Shown piece after piece: positions 1 to 9,325 of a stretch of 26,955 bases of DNA. Each line of letters begins with the position of its first letter. Within the stretch, counting starts at the first letter, position 1. This DNA comes from Thermomucor indicae-seudaticae. Lineage: Eukaryota > Mucoromycota > Mucoromycetes > Mucorales > Lichtheimiaceae. A program made the translations under genes and the position numbers. Under the pieces are notes generated by a model, which was not told where the DNA came from, searched no databases, and saw only the letters and a list, made by a program, of their open reading frames with translations. The DNA is taken from the NCBI GenBank assembly GCA_000787465.1, contig JSYX01000102.1:1-26955 (forward strand), written 5' to 3'.

Positions 1-1057
1 GCGCAAAAGTCCAATCAATAAACTGTACATAAAGTTTACACACATGTAGCTACAGTTTTCGCCCAACCATTCAAATATCCTCTGTCGACTGTCCTTTTTG
101 ACGATGAGCGCAGTAACTAACAGAACGACGCTGGCCGTGTCTGCATTGCAATGGCCATGATTTTCTGCAGAAATGCGCATAGGTCACACAATGCAATGCT
201 GAAAGTGCTCAACGTGAATTCAACCGCGACCTCAATACCGCTATGCCGAAGCCACAACAATCCGTACCGTATGTCTCTCTACCAACATCTGTTCGCTGGA
301 TAGGCGCGAAGAGCGACCTTTGCGGCTTTTATCAATGCGCAGTCAAATTCCCGCTAAATAACTATACATTTATCGCCAGCTATAGCACAGGCGCAGGCCG
401 ACTCTCGTCAAGACATATGGTCTGGCCGTGTTTGACATAAAGCATCTATCGGTGTTCCTCTTCTTGTGCTTAGGCGGCGATACGATAACCTATGCTACTG
501 TCGAAGTTCAAATCAACCGGCAGACCTCTACGGGGGATCATGAAATGACTGATTTCCTGCTCCTCGAGATCAAGGCCGGCCCTTTTCTATTATTCTACTA
601 TATAGTAGTTTTGGATCACGTTGTTAAGCTCAAACACGGCATCTTAGGTCTGGTCCTATAAAGCAGTTTGCGTTCTTTCGACCTAAGACTAAGTCAAGTA
701 GACCTTTATTTCGTATATACGCTTGTCGGAAAACAAACCGTTCCTGGTGATACCTTTGAAATTTCATTAGTTATGTTGATGACTAGATAGAGGGATCGAC
801 GGACATAGGCAGATTTTAAATTTCAAAGGTTTGGTGTAGTAGAATAGTAAACAGGATCGACGGTGCAGTTTTCCGATCCGGGAATGGGAGCGCCATCTCT
901 GCACCAGCCATTGATTTTAGCTTATAGCAGGTGAATATATTTGAATATAAGAGATGATATACAAAAAACTATACAGATAACGACAGGACGGAATAGAGAT
1001 ATACACATAGAGAAAAAGAATAGCAGGGTATTTATGTACATGGGGATGGTTATATCT
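1..1057. other. Intergenic, no gene recognised
   Basis: Only short open frames without recognisable composition or splice structure are present on either strand. The one structured item seen is a 12-bp perfect inverted repeat (753-764 and 818-829), listed separately. The right part is probably the 3' flank of the GATA-N gene that ends at 1058. Confidence 0.5.
753..829. repeat. Inverted repeat, 12-bp arms
   Basis: CCTTTGAAATTT at 753-764 is followed by its exact reverse complement at 818-829, with a 53-nt spacer. No target-site duplication or family resemblance was recognised. It could be a chance A/T-rich palindrome or a remnant of a small element. Confidence 0.4.
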
Positions 1058-2098
1058 TCACCATGCATGAGTCGGCGAGATCGAGTTATTATTATTATTA
1101 TTATTATTATTCATGGACGGAGTGTGCTGATGCCGTTTGCGACGGTTAATATTCAGTCGAATGAATGAATTCTGATAACGCTCCCAATCAACACAGCGCT
1201 GAAGATTCTCAGTTAATTCGGGTACGGCGCCGTAGGGGACGACCTTTCTGCCAGGAGGTAGTCGACCGAAATACTTGCAGGATTTCTCTCGCATCAACAA
1301 GCATGACGAAATGACGGGTTGATTTGCTGTACGGAACATTCGGATAGGCCGATAGCTTCGTTCTCGCTGGAACATGTCAGAGAGAAGAGAAACACGGTGC
1401 AATGGATCAACAATAGGAATCTGTTTAGGAAACTGACATGCATCATCGTCATTGTTATCGATTGGTGACGATAGTGGTGGCAAGTACTCATAACTGACAT
1501 CGACGCCCTCATCTGCATAAACCGTCTTCTCATCATCATCGTCTTCCGGATACCGTTTGCATACAGGTTCCTCATCCTCTCCTTTCTTATGCAGATCGGA
1601 GACAGACCGAAACGGTGCCGCCGCCTGATCACGGGGAGACGCCGCATAAGCTGTCAGTTCTGCGTTTGCATCATCTTTTGGCTCATTATCACTGCTGCTA
1701 CCGCAAGTCGTCTCCGGAAGGTCACCCGTATCGGTTGTAAAATCAAAATAAGTTTGTTGTTGGCTCAAAAGCGGTGAGGATGATGCTGACCACGTATCTC
1801 CAAAGGAGGAGAGGGATGGGTGGTCGTCATCGTCGGAAGAGGATCGGCAGGCACTTTCCGTCTTCGAAGCTCTGTACCACAAACGCCAGCTGTAATTCTC
1901 CAGCCGACGACCGTTCTCAAGGCTGTCTTTGCATTTCGAAAAGACTGCTTCAGGTAAGATAAACGAGCGCGCATATCACGGGCATTTTGCTACTATACCA
2001 TTCCACATGCAAGAGATGTTGTCCGCACTGCATGACTCCAAGACATGTATATTGTTGACCCTCAGGGACAACACAGGAACGTCGATTGGTTTAATCAT
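1058..2098 (-). CDS. GATA-N (DUF1752, areA-like N-terminal domain) protein without a zinc finger
   Basis: Two exons: 2098-1999 and 1944-1058, with an intron at 1998-1945 (GTATAG..GCAG). The exons total 987 nt, giving 328 residues. Across the junction the protein reads MWNVFSKCKDSL then ENGRRLENYSWRLWYRAS. This is the conserved core of the fungal GATA-N/DUF1752 domain found at the N-terminus of areA-type nitrogen regulators. The rest is acidic and serine-rich (a run of Asp near the start of exon 2, then several Asp/Glu clusters), followed by a more conserved-looking basic segment. It ends with about nine Asn encoded by an ATT microsatellite. No GATA-type C-x2-C-x17-C-x2-C finger is visible, so DNA binding is not shown; a regulatory or co-regulator role is inferred from the family. 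The ATG at 2098 is the nearest in frame; an earlier exon cannot be excluded. Confidence 0.8.
1086..1111. repeat. ATT/TTA trinucleotide microsatellite
   Basis: About 26 nt of uninterrupted ATT units. On the minus strand it encodes the poly-asparagine run near the C-terminus of the GATA-N protein, so its length probably varies between strains. Confidence 0.9.
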
Positions 2099-3437
2099 GG
2101 AAAGCGAGGCAAGGCTGATTTGTGTTCGGGGAAGGAAGAAAAAAAGAGAAGCGAAAGATTAGACCCTACACGAAAGACCTTATTTTATATGCAGCTGACG
2201 CACAGTCCCCACCCAACCATCATCCTCGCCCATTTCCTCCCCCTTTTCCAGTCAACGTTATTGTCTCCCTCGCAACCGTTATATGATCAAATATTCTCCT
2301 ATGCATATGTGCGCACTGTTATTACTCGCCTACACTTGTGAGCATGGAATATAACATGCATCAGGACGAACCAATCAAAGTTGAAGAGGGCGCAGTTGAC
2401 CAAGCATAGGTGCAGACATAGGGAATCAATCATTGGGAAAGTATCCAGTCACGTTGCATGCTTTGTTTACACAAAATGAGGCTGTTTTCAGTGTTTTACG
2501 GACGCTCCTATTGGTTAATGGTTATGCTTCATGACTGGCGACTCTTTCTGCAGAGAATTCTTCTTTATCAAGGTTTACAGCCCGATTACAGGTACCACCA
2601 ACAAATTGCGACTGTTGCGTGGGTAGCCGTACACTTGACAACAACCGGTTGTCGTTATGTCAGGTGTCACCCTTGCGCATCGGGCCATGGGACTTCATGC
2701 ATTTTGTACGCATTTTGATCCGGCGTAGATGAATTACTAATAATGAATATGCTGGTTAAAAACTCTATACGATTACACAGCACTTTGAGTGCACTGACAA
2801 AGTGATCATGTAGTAAATACTCTGCATATTCAGCAAGATATCTCAGTAGAGCTCCCGCGTCTCGACCGTTGAACAATGCGTGTTTTGCGACTTTCATTAT
2901 AATGGCACTGAAAACGTCGATATTGTTATATACATTTGTAGACCTGGCAAGTCATTTACAAAGCACACATGCATGCTAATCATTTGCTTGTTTGCAGGTC
3001 TAAGAACTTTTGGCGAGATGAAGGACGCCCAAGAGAAAATCTGGGAAGGTACATCTAATGCAGTTAAGTGGCGACCAATAATTCATTTTACTGGTTCGAC
3101 TACAAAGGTAGCAGCCAGGGTAATAACGTCGCCATGCTGTCTTCTTGTCACGTACCCATACTGAAGATGCTTTAGACGCTACAAACCCTTAATTGCCTTC
3201 AATTACGCTGTGCTAAGTATAAAAAGTCTTGCACACTCAATTAAGAGCACAATCGGTCCGACGCAAAAAGCATCTTCGATCAAAATCCATATGTCTCAAA
3301 GTTTCTTCGTTTCTCGATCCAAGCGTGGGTTACAGTAAACTCCAATTTTAGGAGGGAGGCCGCGTATGCATTGCAAAAGAATCTGGCTCCGCTGAACCTC
3401 TCTTCCAGACTTCCCCTCCCCTTTCCTTTTAGCTCTT
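2099..3437. other. Intergenic between divergently transcribed genes
   Basis: This holds the upstream regions of the GATA-N gene (leftward) and the ankyrin gene (rightward). A C/T-rich stretch precedes the ankyrin ATG (about 3400-3430). Two coding-looking scraps were noted but not called: a minus-strand frame at 2667-2897 and a plus-strand exon-like piece at about 2999-3066 preceded by a good branch site and polypyrimidine-AG. Confidence 0.5.
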
Positions 3438-4596
3438 ATGCACCTCAATCGCGTTACGAAATCATGTCAGTCTCGCCGAGCCATTCGCGCCGAAAGATTA
3501 CGGGAATTACTTCGACTCGCTCCGTCGGATTCGATCTTGCTTGATGCTTGCAGACGGAAGAAAGCTAGCGACGGTACACTATTGGAAGTCGTTTTCTTCC
3601 GTTCTTTTTGCTTACGTTGTCCCGACCGCAAAGTCGAGGCATTGCTTTCTGCTTTTCCCGGGCTTAATCCAGACACCATCCGCGATGCTCATCTCCGCAC
3701 GCCGCTTCATATTGCGTGTGCGAGAACAGACGATTTCCAAGAAGCTACGGCCATTGCACGACTTTTGATCAGTGCCGGATCGGATGTCAATAATGGCGTA
3801 GGCGATATTGACGGACTACAACCGATGCACATGGGTCAGGATAGAGAAGAGAGTTCAACTGAATAGACTGACTGATTATCTGAGGTTTTAGCGGTACTGG
3901 CAGGCAATATCCAGTGCGTCCTGATGCTTTTAGAACAAGGTGAGGATGAATAGTCCTACCCAAACTATCTTGACGTATAGATACCTTGACCATTTAGGGA
4001 TGTTGTTTTTGTAATTGATGTCCTTCTCCCGTACTTCATCAGGCGCGAGCATTCCCGCTTCCGATCCTTTTCGACTTACACCTCTTTTGCTCGCCAAATT
4101 GAAAATGGATAATCTCCGACGGACACGGCTTGCCATTTCGAATCAGGAAGAGGATGATTTGGAACGCTTTGGAAAGAGTAACCGGGTACCCGCATCTGTC
4201 CAGGCGGAATATAAAGACTTGCGAGCAGTAAGTTTTAGATATTCGCAGTAACCTGCGGTCCAAGGACGACGCTAGAAAGAGATGTTGCCGTGCTAGATAA
4301 CAGAGGTGCTGGTCAACCATCTTGCGCACAAGCATATCACCACATTCGGTTACCCATTACGAGACGAGAAGCCGCATTATCATGGCTTATCAGATTTTCT
4401 GTTTGCAAAGGAAGAGGAAACAGAACAGGAGCAGCTCAACCAGGCAATCGTTAGTCTTACTGACCAATTGTCGGGAATAAGCGTACAAGAGAGAAGGTCA
4501 CAGGATGAACACAGACCACAGTGTTTGCAGGATGCGATGAATGTTCTCCTCGAGAAAGTGCGAAATCTCAATATAGAAGAAACAGCTGTTAATTAA
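3438..4596 (+). CDS. Ankyrin-repeat protein, ANKRD54-like
   Basis: Exons: 3438-3573, 3634-3834, 3892-3939, 4043-4227 and 4306-4596, giving 861 nt and 286 residues. Splicing restores continuous ankyrin repeats: DAHLRTPLHIACARTD, then QPMHMAVLAGNIQCVLMLLE, then a GASIP..LTPLLLAK unit. Length, repeat number and the C-terminal tail of two amphipathic helices after the last repeat (ending near NVLLEKVRNLNIEE) resemble animal ANKRD54, whose family members act as adaptors and shuttling scaffolds; that function is only inferred here. The first intron (3574-3633) is exactly 60 nt and open in frame, so an unspliced reading would add 20 residues (306 total). I prefer the spliced form because it gives KKASDVEALLSAFPG, a normal repeat helix, and because the intron has a pyrimidine-rich 3' end. 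The ATG at 3438 is the first after the C/T-rich leader. Confidence 0.8.
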
Positions 4597-5158
4597 CTAG
4601 AAGCAACCCTGGCTGTTTTCTACTTACAGATACCCACCCCCCAAATTACTGTTAATTGACTGGACCTTTGCGCTACTAAAAGGTGTATTTTGCATCAATT
4701 GTAAACCAATTTTACGGCTAGTGAGTACATGATTTACGTTGGACGAAGAATATGTGTACTTACCTTCCGTTGAAACTTGGCTTCCAGTCAATGCAAAATA
4801 TACCTCAAGCAGCCCATAAGTCCAATCATCGTCAGATACCTTTTCCTTTGCTTTCCATTGTAAATGTACACGTTACTTACCGCAGAGGGCATTCCCGCTC
4901 TGTCTGGAACCAACCCCGCACCTGTCACCAGTGGGTGGCGGTTTCAAAGTTTACCAGCATAGAATTGGTTGGTCTAGGACGTGGACGGAGGCAAAAATGA
5001 AGAGGGTAAAGCTACCATCATGAGGATCTGAGTGGATAGAAACTCTGGACAGTAGAACTTACTGTCACACGTCTTGCCAAAGGATCCCCAACGCACAACT
5101 TGGGCCTCGTAGCCCGTATTGAAATCGGCATGACGTTTGCCTGTCTTGCAAGCAGGTA
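4597..5158. other. Intergenic with a diverged repeated segment
   Basis: This is the 3' flank of the ankyrin gene. The part at 4761-4881 resembles 26791-26902 in the same orientation (shared ACCTTCCG, TTGGCTTCCAG and ATGCAAA blocks, then CTTACC 91-99 nt further on). No gene was recognised. The last two bases (5157-5158, TA) are the target-site duplication of the next element. Confidence 0.5.
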
Positions 5159-5933
5159 CAGTAAGCGCTCGATTTAGTGTCGCCCTCGAGAACTCAAAAG
5201 GTGACCACTAAATCGAAATGTCGCACTATGTCCACGGCTTATCCATCCAACTTAATCCCCCGCTGGAGTAAGACCCAGTGTGAAAAAAAAAACGTGTATT
5301 CAGGTAGTTTATACAGCCTCCGTAGCAGAGCAATCTGCCTGAGAGGCACTTTCAATTGAGATAACAGAAAGCGCGAGCTCAAAGCTTCTTATACCCTTTG
5401 ACTGGGAGATCTCGTAAAGTTGTGCATGACGGGCGACAGTATCGTAAAGCGTGATCTACATTTCAGTTACGAACAGACTTTGGGATTGTTCGCAGTGAGA
5501 TAAATCCAAGAGACTGTGAATACGGTTCGAAAATGTTGGTAATAAGACAGCTAAGACTAAGCAACAGTACAACGCTTTGCTTTTCGTTCATAGCCATACG
5601 TCATTAGCGTAGACGGTATTCGATGGTTGGTGCAGCAGCAAAGAGGCCACATTAATAGTCACTGAGCACACATTATACGAAGATAAAATTGTAGTGAGGC
5701 CTATTAGCAAAAATTAAAGACGGTCTGTATTCCCTAGAGCCCAAAAGCAACTGAGGACTGGATATGCCACTCACGCTCGCAGACAGCCAAAAACGTACTG
5801 TAGTGCTCAGAATGGCGAAACGCCCAAAGGAGCCGGAAATGAAACCCTGATTGGCTTTCGATTTAATGATATGAGGTCAGAAAGTGATCACTGATCGCCA
5901 AATCGAAAATATCACTAAATCGAGCGCTTACCG
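5159..5933. mobile_element. Non-autonomous TA-flanked DNA transposon, 775 bp
   Basis: The left end CAGTAAGCGCTCGATTTAGTG (5159-5179) matches the inverted right end (5913-5933) at 20 of 21 positions. TA lies on both sides (5157-5158 and 5934-5935), as expected for a Tc1/mariner/pogo-type target-site duplication. Further copies of the ACTAAATCGA motif lie just inside both ends, as transposase binding sites often do. No transposase reading frame was seen inside, so it would depend on an enzyme encoded elsewhere. The family assignment rests on the TA duplication and end style; the ends themselves are directly visible. Confidence 0.8.
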
Positions 5934-6482
5934 TATCTTCTGTTGCATTAGACAAACTCTTGTGGCATGAACCGCAGAAGCCACATAACGTTCCAGTGAG
6001 TGTTCAGTTGCGGATGCTCGTAGTTTGCAAACCACAAAACATCCTGTTTACATATCTATCTTGGCTGGAACAACTCACCGGCATGATGCGAACCCATGCC
6101 AAAAGAAAAGTGTATAGACCTGTCATATGCTTGCTTGAACCTGGTTATTGCTCAAGGTGCAAAACGTTTCTTCAGTGGAAAAGGGTTTTGCCAGCAGAGA
6201 GCGCCGGAAGAAAAAGTTTAAGCCTTTGTACTTAATCCTCCTTATTCTTCTTTCCCGAGAGTCCTCCGTCTTTAACTGATTTCCCCTTCTGGAAAAGAAG
6301 CAGCAAAGAAATGTGAGCGCTGGAGTTGCTCGTAATGCATATATCCTCGTCTCATCTTAATTGCACTTTAGATTTTCGCTGGGATCACTCTCCTGCGTCG
6401 CTGGCATTGCTTTCCAAAAAAGATTGTACGCGCTCGAGTTAGAGTTGCGATTGTATTTCTTTCAGCTCATATGATGATAGTA
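5934..6482. other. Intergenic between two TA-flanked elements
   Basis: No supported gene. A 91-residue plus-strand frame (5960-6235) has no recognisable composition. The region starts with the right TA of the 775-bp element and ends with the left TA of the 159-bp element. Confidence 0.4.
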
Positions 6483-6641
6483 CAGTGCCTGCTCGATATA
6501 GTGATCAGTTATATAGTGATCGCTCGATATAGTGTTCATTTCTCAATTCCACCAAGTTTGTTCGCAGATAAAGATCACTAAATCTATATAGTGATCGCTT
6601 TTTCGGTCCACCGGGGTGATCACTATATCGAGCGGGCACTG
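6483..6641. mobile_element. MITE, 159 bp, with TA target-site duplication
   Basis: The left terminus CAGTGCCTGCTCGATATAG (continuing GTGATC, to 6506) and the inverted right terminus (6618-6641) match at 23 of 24 positions. TA flanks both ends (6481-6482 and 6642-6643). The interior repeats the CTCGATATAGTG motif in both orientations. The GCTCGATWTAGTG core is shared with the 775-bp element at 5159-5933, so both probably use the same transposase type. The right end lies 21 bp upstream of the ATG of the Fanzor-like pseudogene. Confidence 0.85.
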
Positions 6642-6662
6642 TACTGGTATAGCTCCTCCAGG

Positions 6663-8020
6663 ATGGGGTCCAACAAAAGAAGAAAGACAAGCAGGGGGCG
6701 TGCGTTTCAAGTATCTCAAGAAGGAGATATCAATGTACCACGTCCGGTTACGAGATCTCGTGCAGCTCGACTTGGCAAACGTCCGCAAACGACCAGACCA
6801 CGGATTGATCATGCGCTTGCAGGAGGAAGCTTAGAAGAAGCTTTCAGCCTACGACTCCGAACAAGTATAGAAAACGAAATTGAAAAGAAAGGTGCGTCGC
6901 GACAAGAAGCATCCGTGGAAAGACGGCTTTTGCATTACTCAAAACTGCCTCGCGGGGTGTTCTCCATGGTTGACGACATTGCTCGGAAGTCCAAGCCAGA
7001 ACTGCAGCCCCATACTGTATTCAGAACTTTACAAAAAGAAGGCAACCAACTGGACAAGTAGAAGTCATTCGTCGGGCGCGAGTGGGACACTACAGTCTCA
7101 GAAATGAAGCACACTGTGACGGCAACATCCGCAGAAGCAGCCTCCGCCGTTGTATCGAACGATATCCAAAACTTGCGTACTTGTTCAGTCCGCCTGGATA
7201 AAATCATTCGTGACGACCTGCCTCCGGGAAGATAAAGAGTTGTTCCTCAACATGGTGTCCGAGACTGCCACTGCCATTACTGACGATATCCGGGAGCTTG
7301 CCTTTATTGTCAACGGCGCCATGCTGAATATCACTCAGTCTGGTCTTGTGCCGTCTGCCACCCCGAATTTCTTTGGATATGGATGCAGAGGTATGAAACC
7401 GTTGCGGAAAGCGGGTACTCACTGTACTTGGCGAGCTTAAGGCTGGATCGCGGCCGGCAATATCAGCGTATGAGACCCGATCAAGTCGTTCTGATATTAA
7501 CGCCCACGCAATTGCTACTGACAAAGAACGTCTCGAGTGGCGTCAGTTTCGGATGAAAGAAGATCAGTACCAGTCATGATAGTTGGAACTCAGGGTACAG
7601 GCGTTGGGTCTACGATCAAGGGCCATGCTCACCAAGGTGGAAAGCAAATGCGTCGCTGTCACCGAAGGTACACTGCTGTCACAATGATTGATGAAGACTT
7701 GTGTTACTGGCTTCGGCTCTGTGGTGCGTCCGACGGGGAAAAGAATTGTCAAAGGGACATGGAAGACAGTGCGGGTGAACGGCGCATTACTTTGTTTAAA
7801 TGATAAGTGCTCTTCTTACAGGTGCGGCGCCAACACGCAGAACTGAAATGTCGAGGCTGCTGTAGACATCGGTTTGGCCGGTATCAGCCGGATGCTGACA
7901 GGTTACACATTGCCACCATTTGACAAGACCAGTCAATACAAAACTGGAGAGTCATCCGCTACTGCGATTTCATCCAACGTTGATGCGACGCAGGTCCCCG
8001 CACATGCGGGTTTACAATAG
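6663..8020 (+). pseudogene. Decayed Fanzor (eukaryotic TnpB-like) nuclease gene
   Basis: Five successive pieces in different frames read as one degraded protein. 6663-7232 is a basic N-terminal part with an in-frame TAG at 7059. About 7229-7390, after a frameshift, includes ITDDIRELAFIVNGAMLN. About 7433-7580 is in a third frame. About 7564-7698 carries GTQGTGVGSTIKGH and ends TMIDED. 7694-8020 carries KTCVTGF, a LLCLNDKC zinc-ribbon-like piece and N-stop-NVEAAVDIGLAG. The G-T-G-x-G-S-x-I-K-G-H motif, the DE just before a KTC zinc knuckle, and the final N-R-D-x-x-A-A-x-x-I-like motif match the RuvC-II, zinc-ribbon and RuvC-III regions of Fanzor/TnpB nucleases as I know them. The expected R-D of the last motif is TGA-AAT here, so the catalytic Asp is lost. 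No RuvC-I region was found; the join near 7390-7435 looks like a deletion. The gene is clearly inactive. The family call rests on motifs, not a search. Confidence 0.65.
7997..8010 (+). other. GC-rich hairpin at the 3' end of the Fanzor-like relic
   Basis: CCCGC-ACAT-GCGGG forms a 5-bp stem with a 4-nt loop, just before the TAG at 8018-8020. Fanzor/TnpB guide RNAs arise from the 3' end of the gene and contain stem-loops. That this is part of one is only a guess. Confidence 0.3.
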
Positions 8021-8343
8021 GTTTAAATAATATAAACTTTCCCGCAGAGCAAATTTGGTGCAAACAAGCAATTCTGGCACGCAAACCCATTTTCAAAAAC
8101 TAGTGTTATCGTCAGACTCTTTTTGGACAAATATTAGCGGTGGTGTAGAAAGCGCATTTGCAGTTTTCTTCCTTCTCTCGTTTAGTCATTGCAGACTGGC
8201 GATAATGCACCCAAAAACTTTGTCACGTCTCTATAGCAACCCAAATGAACAAACCCGGGCCACCTGGGCTGGGCTACAAATTTGCCTCTTCCTCTCTCTT
8301 TTGACACCGTGAACATCGCAGATCAAACAAGGGAGAATCAAAG
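8021..8343. other. Intergenic, upstream of the membrane-protein gene
   Basis: No gene seen. The left part may be the right flank of the Fanzor-like element and the right part the promoter of the gene starting at 8344. No clear terminal inverted repeat that would close the Fanzor-like element was found here. Confidence 0.4.
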
Positions 8344-8990
8344 ATGTCGAATGAAGACAAAGATTTTTATTCAGGTACATGATTGTTGTCACTCATTTTG
8401 TGTGCTGTTGGTTTCCCGGGGCTGAATAATGTCGAGAAGCTATCAGAAAGTCGATTGTACTCAAAGCAAAATATGGAGGTAGCCGCAGTAAGGCTACTAC
8501 TACTACAACAGCACCAGCAGCGCATATTCCCTATATAGGTGCAGGACAAGAGAAACAGAAGAAGGTGAGGGTGAAACGGATCCGACGGCGGAAACGAGCA
8601 CCAAAGCAGGTCAGTTATTGGCAGAAGACCTCTTCCTTGTTGAAGAGCGAGTCCATGGTTGACAAAGTTTATATGTAGGGTGGTTGGTCTTTCTGGACTA
8701 CTTTGCTTTTCCTCATGATTATAGTAGCTCTTGCTACAACCTTTTATTATAATTATCACCAGTTGGAAGAGCGTGTGCCAGATTATCTGGATGCGTTCTG
8801 GAAGGATCCTCGCGTTCAGAAAGTTCGCGAGATGTGGATGGAGAACCATCATGAAAAGGTGATGCAAGAGATATTCTCAACTATACAAGGTACCATCCGT
8901 GAGCATGACAAGTCCTTGCAAGCCATCAGATCAAGCTTGGAACATCTTTGGGCACAGGCAGAAAATCTGCGTGGTCGTACATTCTTGTAA
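8344..8990 (+). CDS. Small single-pass membrane protein with a basic cluster and helical tail
   Basis: Proposed exons: 8344-8374, 8440-8609 and 8679-8990, giving 513 nt and 170 residues. The introns are 65 nt (GTACAT..GAAG, with a GCTGAAT branch-like site) and 69 nt (GTCAGT..GTAG). The third exon is the surest part: a hydrophobic helix at about residues 72-91 (FWTTLLFLMIIVALATTFYY), followed by about 80 charged, helix-forming residues. The second exon supplies a Thr/Ala/Pro stretch and a strongly basic block (KKVRVKRIRRRKR) just before the membrane segment. A basic block there suggests a cytosolic or nucleoplasmic N-terminus and could be a nuclear-localisation signal. I do not recognise the family. 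The first intron's acceptor is GAAG, less favoured than CAG/TAG, so the N-terminal half is less certain. Confidence 0.6.
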
Positions 8991-9325
8991 GATCCATCCT
9001 TGAAACTACTGCTCCCTTTTTGCTTCTTATTTTTGCTCTCTTTTGGAAAAAGAAAAACCGTAAATGAAGTCTTAGCAGAAAGGGAAAGAGAGTCTAGTAT
9101 TTTAAAGATCCATTTACACGACTTTAAAGTGGTATGTAGTCTATTACCCAACCTATATCGAGCCAGTACAATGGCTCCATGCCATGGTTGGCCGCAACAA
9201 TCCAAAGGTGTCTATTTACATTTCGATACCATAAACTGCCGGACCTCCAGCAGATAAAATGGAGCCTTCATGTTGACCCCTTAGCAGATTAAGAAAGAGA
9301 CGTTATAAAAATGAATAGGTGTATG
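8991..9325. other. Intergenic between convergent genes
   Basis: This holds the 3' flanks of the membrane-protein gene (rightward) and the double-START gene (leftward). No gene was recognised. Confidence 0.5.

Noticed and set aside
2667..2897. 76-residue minus-strand frame starting MKVAKHALFNGRDAG
   Set aside because: The first part looks coding, but no partner exons or family were found and the second half looks random.
8367..8867. 166-residue minus-strand frame
   Set aside because: It lies antisense to the exons and introns of the better supported membrane-protein gene and shows no domain.
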